A stretch of 64,000 nucleotides of DNA from Clostridium folliculivorans (lineage in GTDB: Bacteria > Bacillota > Clostridia > Clostridiales > Clostridiaceae): assembly GCF_024341905.1 (NCBI RefSeq), contig NZ_BQXY01000002.1, positions 372,001 through 436,000 of the forward strand. The letters run 5' to 3'. Positions 1-8,057 of this stretch are shown in pieces. The position numbers and the translations under genes are program-made. The notes below the pieces were generated by a model that made no database searches, had not been told where the DNA came from, and worked only from the letters and a program-made list of their open reading frames with translations. How positions within the stretch are numbered: the stretch's first letter is position 1; each line of letters opens with the position of its first letter.

Positions 1-272
1 TCTACATAACTATCTGCTAAATCAACATTTAATTTTGCAGCAGTATCAAATTGTCCATAGTTCTTGTAGTTCAAAAAGATATCAACTTTACCTCTGTTCA
101 ATCTTTCTCCTACAATTCTTCTTATTCTTTCCTCAAGCGAAATCATTGATTTAGGCATTCTTATATTTATATCCAGATATCTATGATTTACACTCTTCAT
201 TTCTAATGAAAAACTTCTAGCACTTTCTTCTTCACTTGAAGCTCTTCCAAAACCTGTCATACTTTTAATCAT
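1..272 (-). CDS. YicC/YloC-family endoribonuclease, 5' part only
   Basis: The first 90 residues of a protein that runs off the left edge of the window. It begins MIKSMTGFGRA, the hallmark N-terminus of the YicC/YloC family, followed by the family's N-terminal region (SLEMKSVNHRYLDINIRMP). The family is known as an endoribonuclease linked to RNA turnover and stationary-phase fitness. The ATG at 272 has a TAGGAGG ribosome site 7 bases upstream. The C-terminal domain and catalytic residues are outside the window. Family assignment is firm; cellular role is taken from the family. Confidence 0.9.
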   Translation of the reverse strand, partial: MIKSMTGFGRASSEEESARSFSLEMKSVNHRYLDINIRMPKSMISLEERIRRIVGERLNRGKVDIFLNYKNYGQFDTAAKLNVDLADSYV

Positions 273-465
273 TGTCAATCCTCCTAAAAAAATATATCAG
301 ATTGAGACTATATTCATTGTATATAATACGCTTAACAAATGTCAACAGTTTGTTAACAGAATGTTTACATTTGCTCTCAATATTTTTTTTACAAGACTAC
401 TTTTACTTATTAACCTCAATAATTATCTTTAAGTAGCATCCACTATCATTGAAACTTTTTCTAAA

Positions 466-600
466 TCTATCTTCCTTGCTGAGTTTTTTGCGTATATGCC
501 TTTTTGAATCCGTATGATGAAAGTTGCAGGCGAACAATATTTGTTTTTTACTATATTCCTATAAGCTACGCTAATAACTTGAATTTACTAGGTTTAGGTT
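466..600. repeat. Dispersed structured repeat, copy 1 (degenerate)
   Basis: Divergent member of the repeat family described in the findings. It has the GAGTTTTTTGCG end of the first hairpin, then a decayed central hairpin (ATGCCTTTTTGAATC ... GTTGCAGGCG at 495-532), then TTTTTTACTATA. The distal part (CTAGGTTTAGGTTGAAA) resembles the ATCTAGGTTTAACTAGCTGAAA of better copies. It lies between the start of the yicC-like gene and the end of the permease gene. Confidence 0.6.
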
Positions 601-630
601 GAAATTAAACTCTATGCCCTCATATAAAGT

Positions 631-662
631 AAAAAAGGCCCTGCCAGATAATCTAGCAAGGC
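631..662 (-). terminator. Intrinsic terminator of the purine permease gene
   Basis: On the minus strand, GCCTTGC and GCAGGGC form a 7-bp stem with a further AGAT/ATCT helix inside, followed by CTTTTTT. It lies 25-56 bases after the permease stop codon. Confidence 0.85.
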
Positions 663-686
663 TATAATAAAATTGAAGGAAGACAA

Positions 687-2045
687 TTATAATACTAATT
701 TCAAAATAAATATAACAGCTAATAGATACATTACTGCCGATATTTTTTTTTTATCTTTTGAAACTAGGTTTGATATTACATTTATTATTACATATGATAA
801 TATACCTATCATTAATCCATCACCTATTGAATATGTAAATGGCATCATACTTATTGTCAAGAAAGCTGGTACAGCTTCGGTAATATCACTAAAGTCGATT
901 TCTTTTACTGTACCCATCATTAGATAACCAACATATATTAGTGCTGGCGCAGTTGCACATGATGGAATTGCAATAAATATCGGTGATAAAAACATTGCAA
1001 GCAGGAATAACACACCTGTTACTATTGCAGTAAATCCAGTTCTTCCACCTTCTTCAATGCCTGTTGCACTTTCTATGTAAGCTGTTATTGCAGAAACTCC
1101 CATTAATGCTCCACCAGTAGTACCTACTGCATCAACTAACAAAGCTCTTCCAGCATTAGGAACTCTGCCTTCTTTGTCCACAAGATTAGCTCTTGTAGCA
1201 ACACCTACTAATGTTCCCACTGTATCAAAAAAATCTACAAATAGGAATGTTAAAACAACTCCTATAAATGTAAGTATATTAGCACTATTCGAAAGGAATG
1301 AAAAATCAACTTTACCTGCGATTGGTGTAAGTGATTCAAATTTGAATATTCCATTTGGTAAATATATACCAAATGCGGCAGCCCCTCGTGTATCGAAAAG
1401 TGCATATGCCCAGGCAACTAATGTACCACCTAAAATCCCCCAAAGCATTGCGCCTTTTACTTTTTTCTTTTCTAAAATAACTATTATTAAAATTCCAAGG
1501 CAAGCAATTGCAACTGATGGAGTAGTAAATCTACCAAGTGCAACTGTAGTCGATTGATCCTGTACAACAAGCCCTGAATTCAACATACCTATAAACGCAA
1601 TAAACAATCCTATACCACCAGTTACTGCTAGTTTCATGTTACGAGGTATAGCATTAACTACTGCTTCACGAACACTGAATAATGATAAAATTATAAAAAT
1701 AAGGCCTTCTACAAAAACCGCGGTTAAAGCTACAGTCCAAGAAATACCGTACTTACCACAAACAGTAAAAGCAAAAAATGCATTTAGCCCCATACCAGAC
1801 GCAAGTCCAATAGGAAGATTGGCGTAGACCCCCATAAATATCGAAGTTAGCCCTGCTGACAAACAGGTAGCTGTTACTAAAGCACCAACTGGCATTCCTG
1901 ATTTACTAAGAATATCAGGATTAACTGCTATTATGTATGCCATAGCTAAGAAAGTAGTTATACCTGCTAAAGTTTCTTTCTTATAGTCTACATTTTTGTT
2001 ATCAAGTATTGCTAGTTTTCTTTGTTTAGCTTTTAGATTTTGCAT
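687..2045 (-). CDS. pbuG: NCS2/AzgA-family purine (guanine/hypoxanthine) permease
   Basis: A 452-residue polytopic membrane transporter of the AzgA branch of the NCS2 nucleobase permeases, which import guanine, hypoxanthine or adenine with protons. It shows the family's N-terminal block (KKETLAGITTFLAMAYIIAVNP), the GLASGMGLNAFFAF motif and the VDFFDTVGTLVGVA segment. Length fits the family. The gene is preceded by a guanine-class purine riboswitch and terminator, so expression should fall when guanine is plentiful; this supports guanine/hypoxanthine as substrate and the Bacillus PbuG-like role. ATG at 2045 has an AGGAGG site. It has its own terminator downstream. Confidence 0.9.
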   Translation of the reverse strand: MQNLKAKQRKLAILDNKNVDYKKETLAGITTFLAMAYIIAVNPDILSKSGMPVGALVTATCLSAGLTSIFMGVYANLPIGLASGMGLNAFFAFTVCGKYGISWTVALTAVFVEGLIFIILSLFSVREAVVNAIPRNMKLAVTGGIGLFIAFIGMLNSGLVVQDQSTTVALGRFTTPSVAIACLGILIIVILEKKKVKGAMLWGILGGTLVAWAYALFDTRGAAAFGIYLPNGIFKFESLTPIAGKVDFSFLSNSANILTFIGVVLTFLFVDFFDTVGTLVGVATRANLVDKEGRVPNAGRALLVDAVGTTGGALMGVSAITAYIESATGIEEGGRTGFTAIVTGVLFLLAMFLSPIFIAIPSCATAPALIYVGYLMMGTVKEIDFSDITEAVPAFLTISMMPFTYSIGDGLMIGILSYVIINVISNLVSKDKKKISAVMYLLAVIFILKLVL

Positions 2046-2061
2046 AAATTTCTTCCTCCTA

Positions 2062-2098
2062 AAAAATAAAAGCCGCAGAGGTGAAGAACCAAAGCGAC
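2062..2098 (-). terminator. Riboswitch expression platform (terminator hairpin)
   Basis: On the minus strand, GTCGC (2098-2094) pairs with GCGGC (2076-2072), with an inner GGT/ACC helix, followed by CTTTTATTTTTT. It sits between the purine aptamer and the ribosome site of the permease gene, as expected for an OFF switch acting by transcription termination. Confidence 0.8.
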
Positions 2099-2125
2099 AT
2101 CATATTGATGTATTGACAACTTTTG

Positions 2126-2197
2126 ATTCCTCATAGTCAGATATTTAAGGTATCTGGTAGAAACTTTCGACCCATATCGTCAAAATTATACGAGCAA
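2126..2197 (-). promoter_or_regulatory. Purine riboswitch, guanine class
   Basis: Read on the minus strand, the segment has the conserved purine aptamer blocks in order: TATAATTTTGACGATATGGG, TCGAAAGTTTCTACC, a second loop ending CTTAAAT, and GACTATG. The ends TTGCTCGTA and TATGAGGAA pair as stem P1. The C in GACTATG (adenine aptamers have GATTATG) is the specificity base, so guanine/hypoxanthine is the predicted ligand. It lies about 80 bases before the permease gene. Confidence 0.93.
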
Positions 2198-2282
2198 TAA
2201 GCACGAATATTATTATATATTCCACCTATATTGTTGTCAATATATCCGAATTATTTTTTACTTTTATTTTTTATAATTCACC

Positions 2283-3269
2283 TTATTTATACAAATCTCT
2301 TTCAAACAGACATTTTATGTACTCAAAATCTGATGTGTAGCTTAAAGCAGTAATCAATTTGATTCTAGCTTTTTGGCCAGGCATATTGTCTCCAAAAACT
2401 ACCCCTAAATTTCTAAGCTCTTTTCCACCACCATGATATCCGTAAGAGTCATAAACTCTTCCTTCAAAACATCTTGAGACCACAACTACCACAACACCCT
2501 TATCTATAGCTCTTTTTATGCCATCTACCATAGCAGGAGGAATATTTCCCCTTCCCATAGCTTCTATCACTATACCTTTATCTCCACTTGCCACTGAAAA
2601 ATCAATCAATCTAGAATCCATTCCAGCAAAGCTTTTAAGTAAAGTTACCTCGCCATTTATATTTTTTATATCTATAAAGCTTTCCTTATGAACATCTCTA
2701 TAAAATATAACACGATTGTTATCTACTATACCTATAGGACCAAAATTAGGTGTTCTAAAAGCATTAAGTGCCATTGAATTAACCTTTGTAACTTCTGCCG
2801 CACTATTAAGCTCGCCATTGAAACACACTAAAACTCCTCTATTTTTAGCTTCTTCAGAAATAGCGGTACAAATTGATGCTGCAAGATTTGAAGGGCCATC
2901 GTAACCTAATTCAGAGCTACTTCTCATTGCTCCTGTAAATACAACTGGTTTTTCTGTATCCAATGTCAAATCTAGAAGATAGGCAGTTTCTTCTAGAGAG
3001 TCTGTCCCGTGCGTTATTACAACTCCACTTATATCGTCTCTTGAAAGTAGTTTTTGCACATACTTTGAAAGATCAAGCATTATTTCTGGAGTCATATGTG
3101 GACCTGGCAGGCTTGAATATGTGTATGACTCAATTTCTGCAAAGCTTTCAATTCCTGTAACCATTGACATTATTTCTTCACCTGTAAGACTCGGAACTGC
3201 CGCTTTTATTCTAGGATCCACTTTCATTGATATTGTTCCACCATTAAAAACTATTGCTATCTTTTTCAT
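2283..3269 (-). CDS. ansA: L-asparaginase (type I, cytoplasmic)
   Basis: A 328-residue enzyme hydrolysing L-asparagine to aspartate and ammonia. Both catalytic threonine motifs are present: NGGTIS near residue 11 and the ITHGTDSLEETAYLL block near residue 86, with the catalytic Lys in a TGAMR-containing region. There is no signal peptide, and the length matches the type I enzymes of Firmicutes. ATG at 3269 follows TAGGAGG. It is a single gene, separated from the permease by the riboswitch. The gene symbol is by similarity to Bacillus AnsA; the branch was not verified by alignment. Confidence 0.88.
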   Translation of the reverse strand: MKKIAIVFNGGTISMKVDPRIKAAVPSLTGEEIMSMVTGIESFAEIESYTYSSLPGPHMTPEIMLDLSKYVQKLLSRDDISGVVITHGTDSLEETAYLLDLTLDTEKPVVFTGAMRSSSELGYDGPSNLAASICTAISEEAKNRGVLVCFNGELNSAAEVTKVNSMALNAFRTPNFGPIGIVDNNRVIFYRDVHKESFIDIKNINGEVTLLKSFAGMDSRLIDFSVASGDKGIVIEAMGRGNIPPAMVDGIKRAIDKGVVVVVVSRCFEGRVYDSYGYHGGGKELRNLGVVFGDNMPGQKARIKLITALSYTSDFEYIKCLFERDLYK

Positions 3270-3540
3270 TATTCCTCCTAGGTAACTTTGTATTTTAAGC
3301 CATTAAAAATGAAATATTCCTTCACATTATTATATAAACGTTTCCTCGTTCATTAAAAGTTCCATTTTAAATAATCTTTTTACATTATAAAAGTTTATTA
3401 TATATAAGGTTTTTTTTCAACAATTAGTATCACATTCAAGTAGTTTATTTAGAGTCTAAGATTATAGCTTTTATTTTAAAATGTTTAAAAAAGTTTATTA
3501 TATTTTATTATTTCTATAAATCTATTAAATAAATATATTC

Positions 3541-3861
3541 TTATAATTTTGTTTCTACTTTTGAATTATCTGTCCTTGTATTTTGCTGCAAATTATAAAT
3601 ACTCGTCAATAAATCGTGCGCAAAGTTAGCTCCTCTAGATATAAGCAAACCAGTTAAGACTTGTCCTACGTAATTAATTTTTGGTGAAAATCCAATTAAG
3701 CTTAATATGTCAGCTCCAGTTACTAGACAAAGTAATACACCTACTAATATTGCACCAAGCTTATTGAAATCCAATTTTCCATGATCGAAAACCATCTTGA
3801 TTGTTTCCCAAATTGCTTCAGCTATTCCAGCCAAAATAATAATACTAGCTAATTTATCCAT
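3541..3861 (-). CDS. Small holin-like membrane protein of unknown function
   Basis: A 106-residue protein with about three hydrophobic segments (roughly residues 4-22, 36-57 and 65-85) and a polar C-terminal tail rich in Asn, Thr and Lys. Size and topology resemble small phage-type holins, but no specific family motif is recognised and there is no lysin gene beside it. It starts at an ATG with a GGGGAGAAGGGAA leader. A copy of the dispersed repeat lies directly upstream. Function is unknown. Confidence 0.55.
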   Translation of the reverse strand: MDKLASIIILAGIAEAIWETIKMVFDHGKLDFNKLGAILVGVLLCLVTGADILSLIGFSPKINYVGQVLTGLLISRGANFAHDLLTSIYNLQQNTRTDNSKVETKL

Positions 3862-3887
3862 TCCCTTCTCCCCTTTGACTCATATAT

Positions 3888-4075
3888 TTATAAAAAGGTC
3901 GCTTAAGTGGCCTTTTTCAATAATCTTTTTTCGCTCATCTGCCCTTCCGAATGTATATGAGGAAAATTTGGCAGGCAAATAAGTTTTATTTTTTACTGTA
4001 TAATCAAAAAACTTGTAAAACTATTGAAATATATAGGTTTATCTAAGTCAAAATTTCTATACTTTCCAATACAGA
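3888..4075. repeat. Dispersed structured repeat, copy 2
   Basis: A full-length copy: hairpin AAAAAGGTCGCTTAAGTGGCCTTTTT, then CTGCC (3939-3943) pairing with GGCAG (3970-3974) around CCGAATGTATATGAGG, then CTGTA (3996-4000) pairing with TACAG (4070-4074) across a 70-base arm containing ATTGAAATATATAGG. It lies upstream of the small membrane protein gene and downstream of tpx. Confidence 0.85.
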
Positions 4076-4305
4076 AAAAAACAAATTGTTAAAACTATAT
4101 TTTTATAAATATATTCATAAAAGTGCTTATAAATTCTGTGAGACTTATAAATTATTCTTTTTTCTATTATTCAGCATATCATTGATATTTTCTTATTATA
4201 ATAAAAAACCATCTTAATCATTTTCATATTTTAAAGTTCCTTATATTTAAAGAAACTCGAAATATTTCTAAATAATTAAAATGGTTATAAAATACATATA
4301 ATTTT

Positions 4306-4800
4306 CTATTTTGTATTTTGGGCTACTTGTAATATCTCATCAAAGTTTACTTGATTTGAAACTTCTTCTAGATAGTTAGCATATACTATTCTATTTCCTG
4401 AATCTATTACGAAAGCAGCTCTTGTTAAAAGTCCTAATTCTTTTATATAAGTACCACTAATATCTGCAAAATTTCTTTCTTTATAATCTGAAAATACTTT
4501 AACATTTTCAATTCCTTTTGCTGCACACCATCTTGCTTGAGCAAATGGCAAATCCATTGATATAGTAACACAAGTTATATTAGGCAATTCTTTAACTTTA
4601 TCATTAAATGTAGCAACTTCTAAATCACACACTGGAGTATCTACAGATGGGACTGCTAGCAATATTTTAACGCCATGAATATCTTTAAAATTCACTGAAT
4701 TAAGATTCGTATCTGTTACGGTAAAATCTGCTATAGTTTCATTAACAGCAAGTTGCTTCCCTTTTAGTTCAACCTCATTTCCTTTAAACTTTACCTTCAT
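4306..4800 (-). CDS. tpx: Thiol peroxidase (Tpx, atypical 2-Cys peroxiredoxin)
   Basis: A 164-residue peroxiredoxin that reduces hydrogen peroxide and alkyl hydroperoxides with thioredoxin as reductant. The peroxidatic cysteine is C58 in the PSVDTPVCDLE motif and the resolving cysteine is C92 in DLPFAQARWC, the arrangement specific to Tpx. Length matches the family. ATG at 4800 has an AAAGGAGG site. It is monocistronic, between two copies of the dispersed repeat. An ATTACGAA box 59 bases upstream of the start is shared with two other genes of the window. Oxygen defence fits an anaerobe. Confidence 0.95.
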   Translation of the reverse strand: MKVKFKGNEVELKGKQLAVNETIADFTVTDTNLNSVNFKDIHGVKILLAVPSVDTPVCDLEVATFNDKVKELPNITCVTISMDLPFAQARWCAAKGIENVKVFSDYKERNFADISGTYIKELGLLTRAAFVIDSGNRIVYANYLEEVSNQVNFDEILQVAQNTK

Positions 4801-5055
4801 TCTAAATCCTCCTTTTATTATAAAAAATTATTCAAGTCTATTATTATGTATGTGTCATTTCGTAATAAAATTTATATTTTTAAATTCTTTCACCAAAACC
4901 GTGAGAATTTAAAAATAGTCTATGAATAAAAACAACATATCTTTATTAACTTTAAATAGTAAACTCATTATTATTCTGTCTACATTAACTCACACTCAAA
5001 GTGAATGAAATTTATTGAATTATCAAAATAAAAATTATGCTCTTCCCTATACCAC

Positions 5056-5240
5056 AAAAAAAGTGGCTGAATCGACCTTCTTCAGCGAGATTTTTATGAA
5101 TCTGGCTTTCCTGATGCATATGAGAAAAGTTTGGCAGGCAATAAGTTTTATTTTATTGCTGTACAGCCATAAAAAACTTCTAAAGAAAGTTTTAGATTTA
5201 ACTAAGTCAAAAATTTTATACTTGCCTTTACAGTAAAAAT
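5056..5240. repeat. Dispersed structured repeat, copy 3
   Basis: Full-length copy with a first hairpin built on GGCTGAATCGACCTTCTTCAGC, a central hairpin (CTGGC ... GGCAG, 5102-5137), then GCTGTACAGCCATAAAAAAC with CTGTA pairing to TACAG at 5229-5233. Open reading frames seen through it on either strand are by-products of the repeat: comparable frames in other copies are interrupted. Confidence 0.8.
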
Positions 5241-5266
5241 AGAGAACCATAAGGTTCTCTTAAAGA

Positions 5267-5467
5267 TTATCTATGATGTTGAACCATATCAATAGTGCCT
5301 AAAACTACATGTGCTAATCCAAATCCTAATAAAGCAGTTTCAGCCATTGGAACTAAGTCTCTTTTTCTCATTCCATGTTTTCTAAGTTCATTTGCTCTTA
5401 AAGCTGCTGTTCCAGCTACAACAACACTGCCTATAAGAGTTGGAATTGTTCCCTCTTTAATTCTCAT
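5267..5467 (-). CDS. Small conserved-looking membrane protein, unknown
   Basis: A 66-residue protein with two moderately hydrophobic stretches (about residues 8-24 and 44-60) separated by a basic linker (RANELRKHGMRKRD) and ending in MVQHHR. It starts at ATG 5467 with a good GGAG site. It seems to be the type of tiny clostridial protein often left as hypothetical; I do not recognise a characterised family. It is monocistronic; copy 3 of the repeat is immediately downstream. Confidence 0.6.
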   Translation of the reverse strand: MRIKEGTIPTLIGSVVVAGTAALRANELRKHGMRKRDLVPMAETALLGFGLAHVVLGTIDMVQHHR

Positions 5468-5682
5468 TAATAATCACTCCTTTCATATATAGTATTTTAA
5501 GGAGAAAAATATTAATTATTCTAAAAACTTTTTACCAATTTTTATAATCCCTATTTAAACTAATATATTTCCATAATACAAATATATTTGGTAGCTAACT
5601 AAGTTTCAAAGATTTTACTCTATTATAGTCTTCTAAAAAATAAAACCTCTCTGAAGTTCATTTAAATTAAAAAGGCATATTT

Positions 5683-5964
5683 CTATGCCTTTATTCTTTC
5701 TAATATATATTTTTTAACATCTTCTAATGAACTAAATTGTTCTTCATTCTCTTCATCTAAAAAGTAAAAACATTTTTGAGCATCTTCTTCATCAGATTCA
5801 TAATCAAAAACTACTTCTCCAAGCTTTACATCATCTTCAATCCATATTTCAAGAAAATATTCTTCTATATTTTCTTTATATTTTTCTAATGCTTTATCTA
5901 ATTTTTCTGTGGTTAGTTCTACACTAACTCCTTCTTCATTACCTGAAAATACTATAATAGTCAT
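5683..5964 (-). CDS. Small acidic protein, unknown function
   Basis: A 93-residue soluble protein, strongly acidic (runs such as YESDEEDAQ and DEENEEQF). It looks like a beta-rich N-terminus followed by helical segments. No catalytic or binding motif is recognised. ATG at 5964 follows AAAGGAG. An ATTACGAAGTGT box lies about 32 bases upstream of the start, adjacent to a TATAAA -10-like hexamer, and is shared with tpx and the B12-domain regulator. Function unknown. Confidence 0.6.
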   Translation of the reverse strand: MTIIVFSGNEEGVSVELTTEKLDKALEKYKENIEEYFLEIWIEDDVKLGEVVFDYESDEEDAQKCFYFLDEENEEQFSSLEDVKKYILERIKA

Positions 5965-6488
5965 TTCATCTACTCCTTTTTATATTTATATACACTTCGT
6001 AATAAAATTTATGATTGTAAAATTTCTACTCATAATCAGCCAAATTTAAAAAAATAAAATTATACGAAGCTGGCTTTTCCCTAGTAACTAATTTGTTATA
6101 CTAAAATTTTTGCTAGGATTTTGATTGAATAAGACAATTTTAATATATAATCCTTTTTTTGGCTATATATTAATTATAAATATAACTTTTTTATAATATA
6201 TAAGCTCAACTTAACCGTCTTCATCAATTAATAGTTTAAAGCATCCTTACTTTAATTCTTTTGAATAAAACTAATTAGAATTTATATAGATTGAATTTAA
6301 TATGTAATTTCCATTTTTGCTTTTATTTTACACAGTTTAGTTTTTAAATTACTTGATACTATATAATTTTTTAACTTTTAATATTAATATATATTATAAA
6401 TAAGATATTATTTTGAATTCAATTTTTAAAATTATTACTCATTTACGAGTATATTATATTAGATGATATCAATTTAGAATTAAATAAA
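5965..6488. other. Non-coding stretch, very AT-rich
   Basis: Apart from the ATTACGAAGTGT box at 5992-6003 next to the acidic-protein gene, I see no gene, repeat copy or convincing structure here. It ends at the SASP terminator. Confidence 0.5.
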
Positions 6489-6525
6489 AATAATAGCAGG
6501 AATAATAATATCTCCCGCTATTATT
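6489..6525 (-). terminator. Terminator of the SASP gene
   Basis: AATAATAGC (6489-6497) pairs with GCTATTATT (6517-6525); on the minus strand the hairpin is followed by TTTTTATTTA. Confidence 0.75.
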
Positions 6526-6582
6526 TTTATTTAATTTATAATTTTTCTGATGATGGATATTACTTGTAAATCCAAGAACTTA

Positions 6583-6777
6583 CTATTTTAATCCATCTTC
6601 ATAGCTTTGTATCATTTTCTTAACCATATTTCCACCTACAGAACCATTTTCTCTAGATGTAAGGTTTCCATTGTAGCCTTCTTTTAGATTAACCCCAACT
6701 TCCTTTGCTGATTCTTGTTTCATCTTATTTAATGCTTGCTTAGCTTCTGGAACTAAAGTTCTATTACTTCTTGCCAT
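6583..6777 (-). CDS. Alpha/beta-type small acid-soluble spore protein
   Basis: A 64-residue DNA-binding protein that coats spore DNA and protects it from UV and chemical damage; it is degraded by the GPR protease at germination. The sequence has the family core EAKQALNKMK, the GPR site region (QESAKEVGV) and the conserved second half (GNLTSRENGSVGGNMVKKMI). Length is typical. ATG at 6777 follows AGGAGGGATACACA. It should be made in the forespore under SigG, but I could not identify a clear SigG promoter. Monocistronic with its own terminator. Confidence 0.95.
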   Translation of the reverse strand: MARSNRTLVPEAKQALNKMKQESAKEVGVNLKEGYNGNLTSRENGSVGGNMVKKMIQSYEDGLK

Positions 6778-6887
6778 TGTGTATCCCTCCTAAAAAAATA
6801 TTTTTGTTTGTGTTTCTAATACTATTTTATATAATTACAGATATTATATTCAGGTTGATTTATGGCATGTAATGAATTTTTTACCTA

Positions 6888-7736
6888 CTAATGAATAGGT
6901 TTTTTCTTATATCTCTTTCCAGCGACTTCTACACTTCCAATGGTGATCAATGCGTCTTCATCAAACCCTTGGACAATACTTTTTACTTTAGCAATCTCTA
7001 ATCTTGATACAACAACATATATTACATTTGTTTTTATTCCTTTATATCCACCTTTTCCATCCAACAACGTTACTCCACGGCCAAGCCTGTCCACAATAGC
7101 CTCTGTTATATCTTTATGTTTATCAGATATTATTGTAACAGCCTTTGATTCATCAAGTCCTTCTACAATAATGTCAATTACTTTGAAGGCTATAAAGTAT
7201 GCTATTAACGAATACATTGCTCTGTCAAATCCAAATATTGCTCCCGAAATTCCTAATATAAAAAAGTTGAAAAACATTACAATCTCTCCAATAGAAAAGC
7301 TTAACTTTTTATCTAGAATTATTGCAGCTATTTCAGTACCATCTAAGGAACCGCCATTTCGAATTATCAAACCTACACCAGCTCCTATAATAACACCACC
7401 AAATACCGCCGCTAGTAATGTATCATGAGTAATTCCTGGAATAGGATGAAAAAAGTTGACACTTAAAGATAAACATATTACAGCAAAAAGTGTTGAAATT
7501 GTAAAGGTCTTACCAATATGCTTATACCCCAAAACGAAAAATGGTATGTTTAATATAAAAGTAAATATGCCTAAAGGTAAACCAGTGAGATGACTTACCA
7601 TTATTGATATACCAACTACTCCACCATCTACTAATTCATTAGGTATTAGAAATATTTCTAACCCTATTGCAGCTAGTATTGACCCTGTTATAATAAATAT
7701 TATTCTAAAAAAAGTATTTGCTAATTTATTTTTCAT
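6888..7736 (-). CDS. YitT-family membrane protein (first of two)
   Basis: A 282-residue protein with about five transmembrane helices in the first 190 residues (YitT_membrane/DUF161) and a soluble C-terminal DUF2179 domain (AVTIISDKHKDITEAIVDRL...DEDALITIGSVEVAGKRY). The family is widespread in Firmicutes and has no established transport substrate. The longer frame begins at 7757, but ATG 7736 has a GGAGG site with 5-base spacing and gives the canonical MKNKLA start. A paralogue lies at 22754-23599; both share GGxxGI and GTDxIA-type blocks. Confidence 0.85.
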   Translation of the reverse strand: MKNKLANTFFRIIFIITGSILAAIGLEIFLIPNELVDGGVVGISIMVSHLTGLPLGIFTFILNIPFFVLGYKHIGKTFTISTLFAVICLSLSVNFFHPIPGITHDTLLAAVFGGVIIGAGVGLIIRNGGSLDGTEIAAIILDKKLSFSIGEIVMFFNFFILGISGAIFGFDRAMYSLIAYFIAFKVIDIIVEGLDESKAVTIISDKHKDITEAIVDRLGRGVTLLDGKGGYKGIKTNVIYVVVSRLEIAKVKSIVQGFDEDALITIGSVEVAGKRYKKKPIH

Positions 7737-7920
7737 TATAACCTCCAATAAAACCATGAAATTAACATTATTATTAATGCTATTTTTTTATTTTTATACC
7801 ATTAATAATAGCATATTAATAATATATAAGCAATTTTTTAATGATTTTATACTTACAAACTACTTTCTATATAAAGTAATTTTAAATATTAATTTATTAT
7901 TAAATTCAAATGTAAACTAA

Positions 7921-7974
7921 TGCACTATATTGTAATTTTATAAAACTTAGTTGTATAATATGCACTATAGTGTA
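7921..7974 (+). promoter_or_regulatory. Promoter flanked by two 14-bp boxes before the MCP gene
   Basis: TTGTAA (7930-7935) and TATAAT (7954-7959) are spaced 18 bases apart. The pair is bracketed by TGCACTATATTGTA (7921-7934) and TGCACTATAGTGTA (7961-7974), exactly 40 bases apart; the second contains the palindrome CACTATAGTG. The arrangement suggests a repressor or activator acting on this promoter. Confidence 0.6.
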
Positions 7975-8057
7975 TAAATCTTTCTTTCTCTGGAGGTGAA
8001 ATATTAAATAAATATTAATTTATGGAAAAAACACAATTTAAATAAGGTGGTAATAGC

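Noticed and set aside
673-927. Plus-strand frame opposite the purine permease
   Set aside because: It is a shadow of a well-supported minus-strand gene and lacks a ribosome site and recognisable domain.
5047-5250. Open frames on both strands through repeat copy 3 (and similar frames in copies 4 and 7) with resembling products
   Set aside because: Resemblance follows from the nucleotide repeat. There is no ribosome site, the frames are interrupted in other copies, and RNA stems explain the conservation better.
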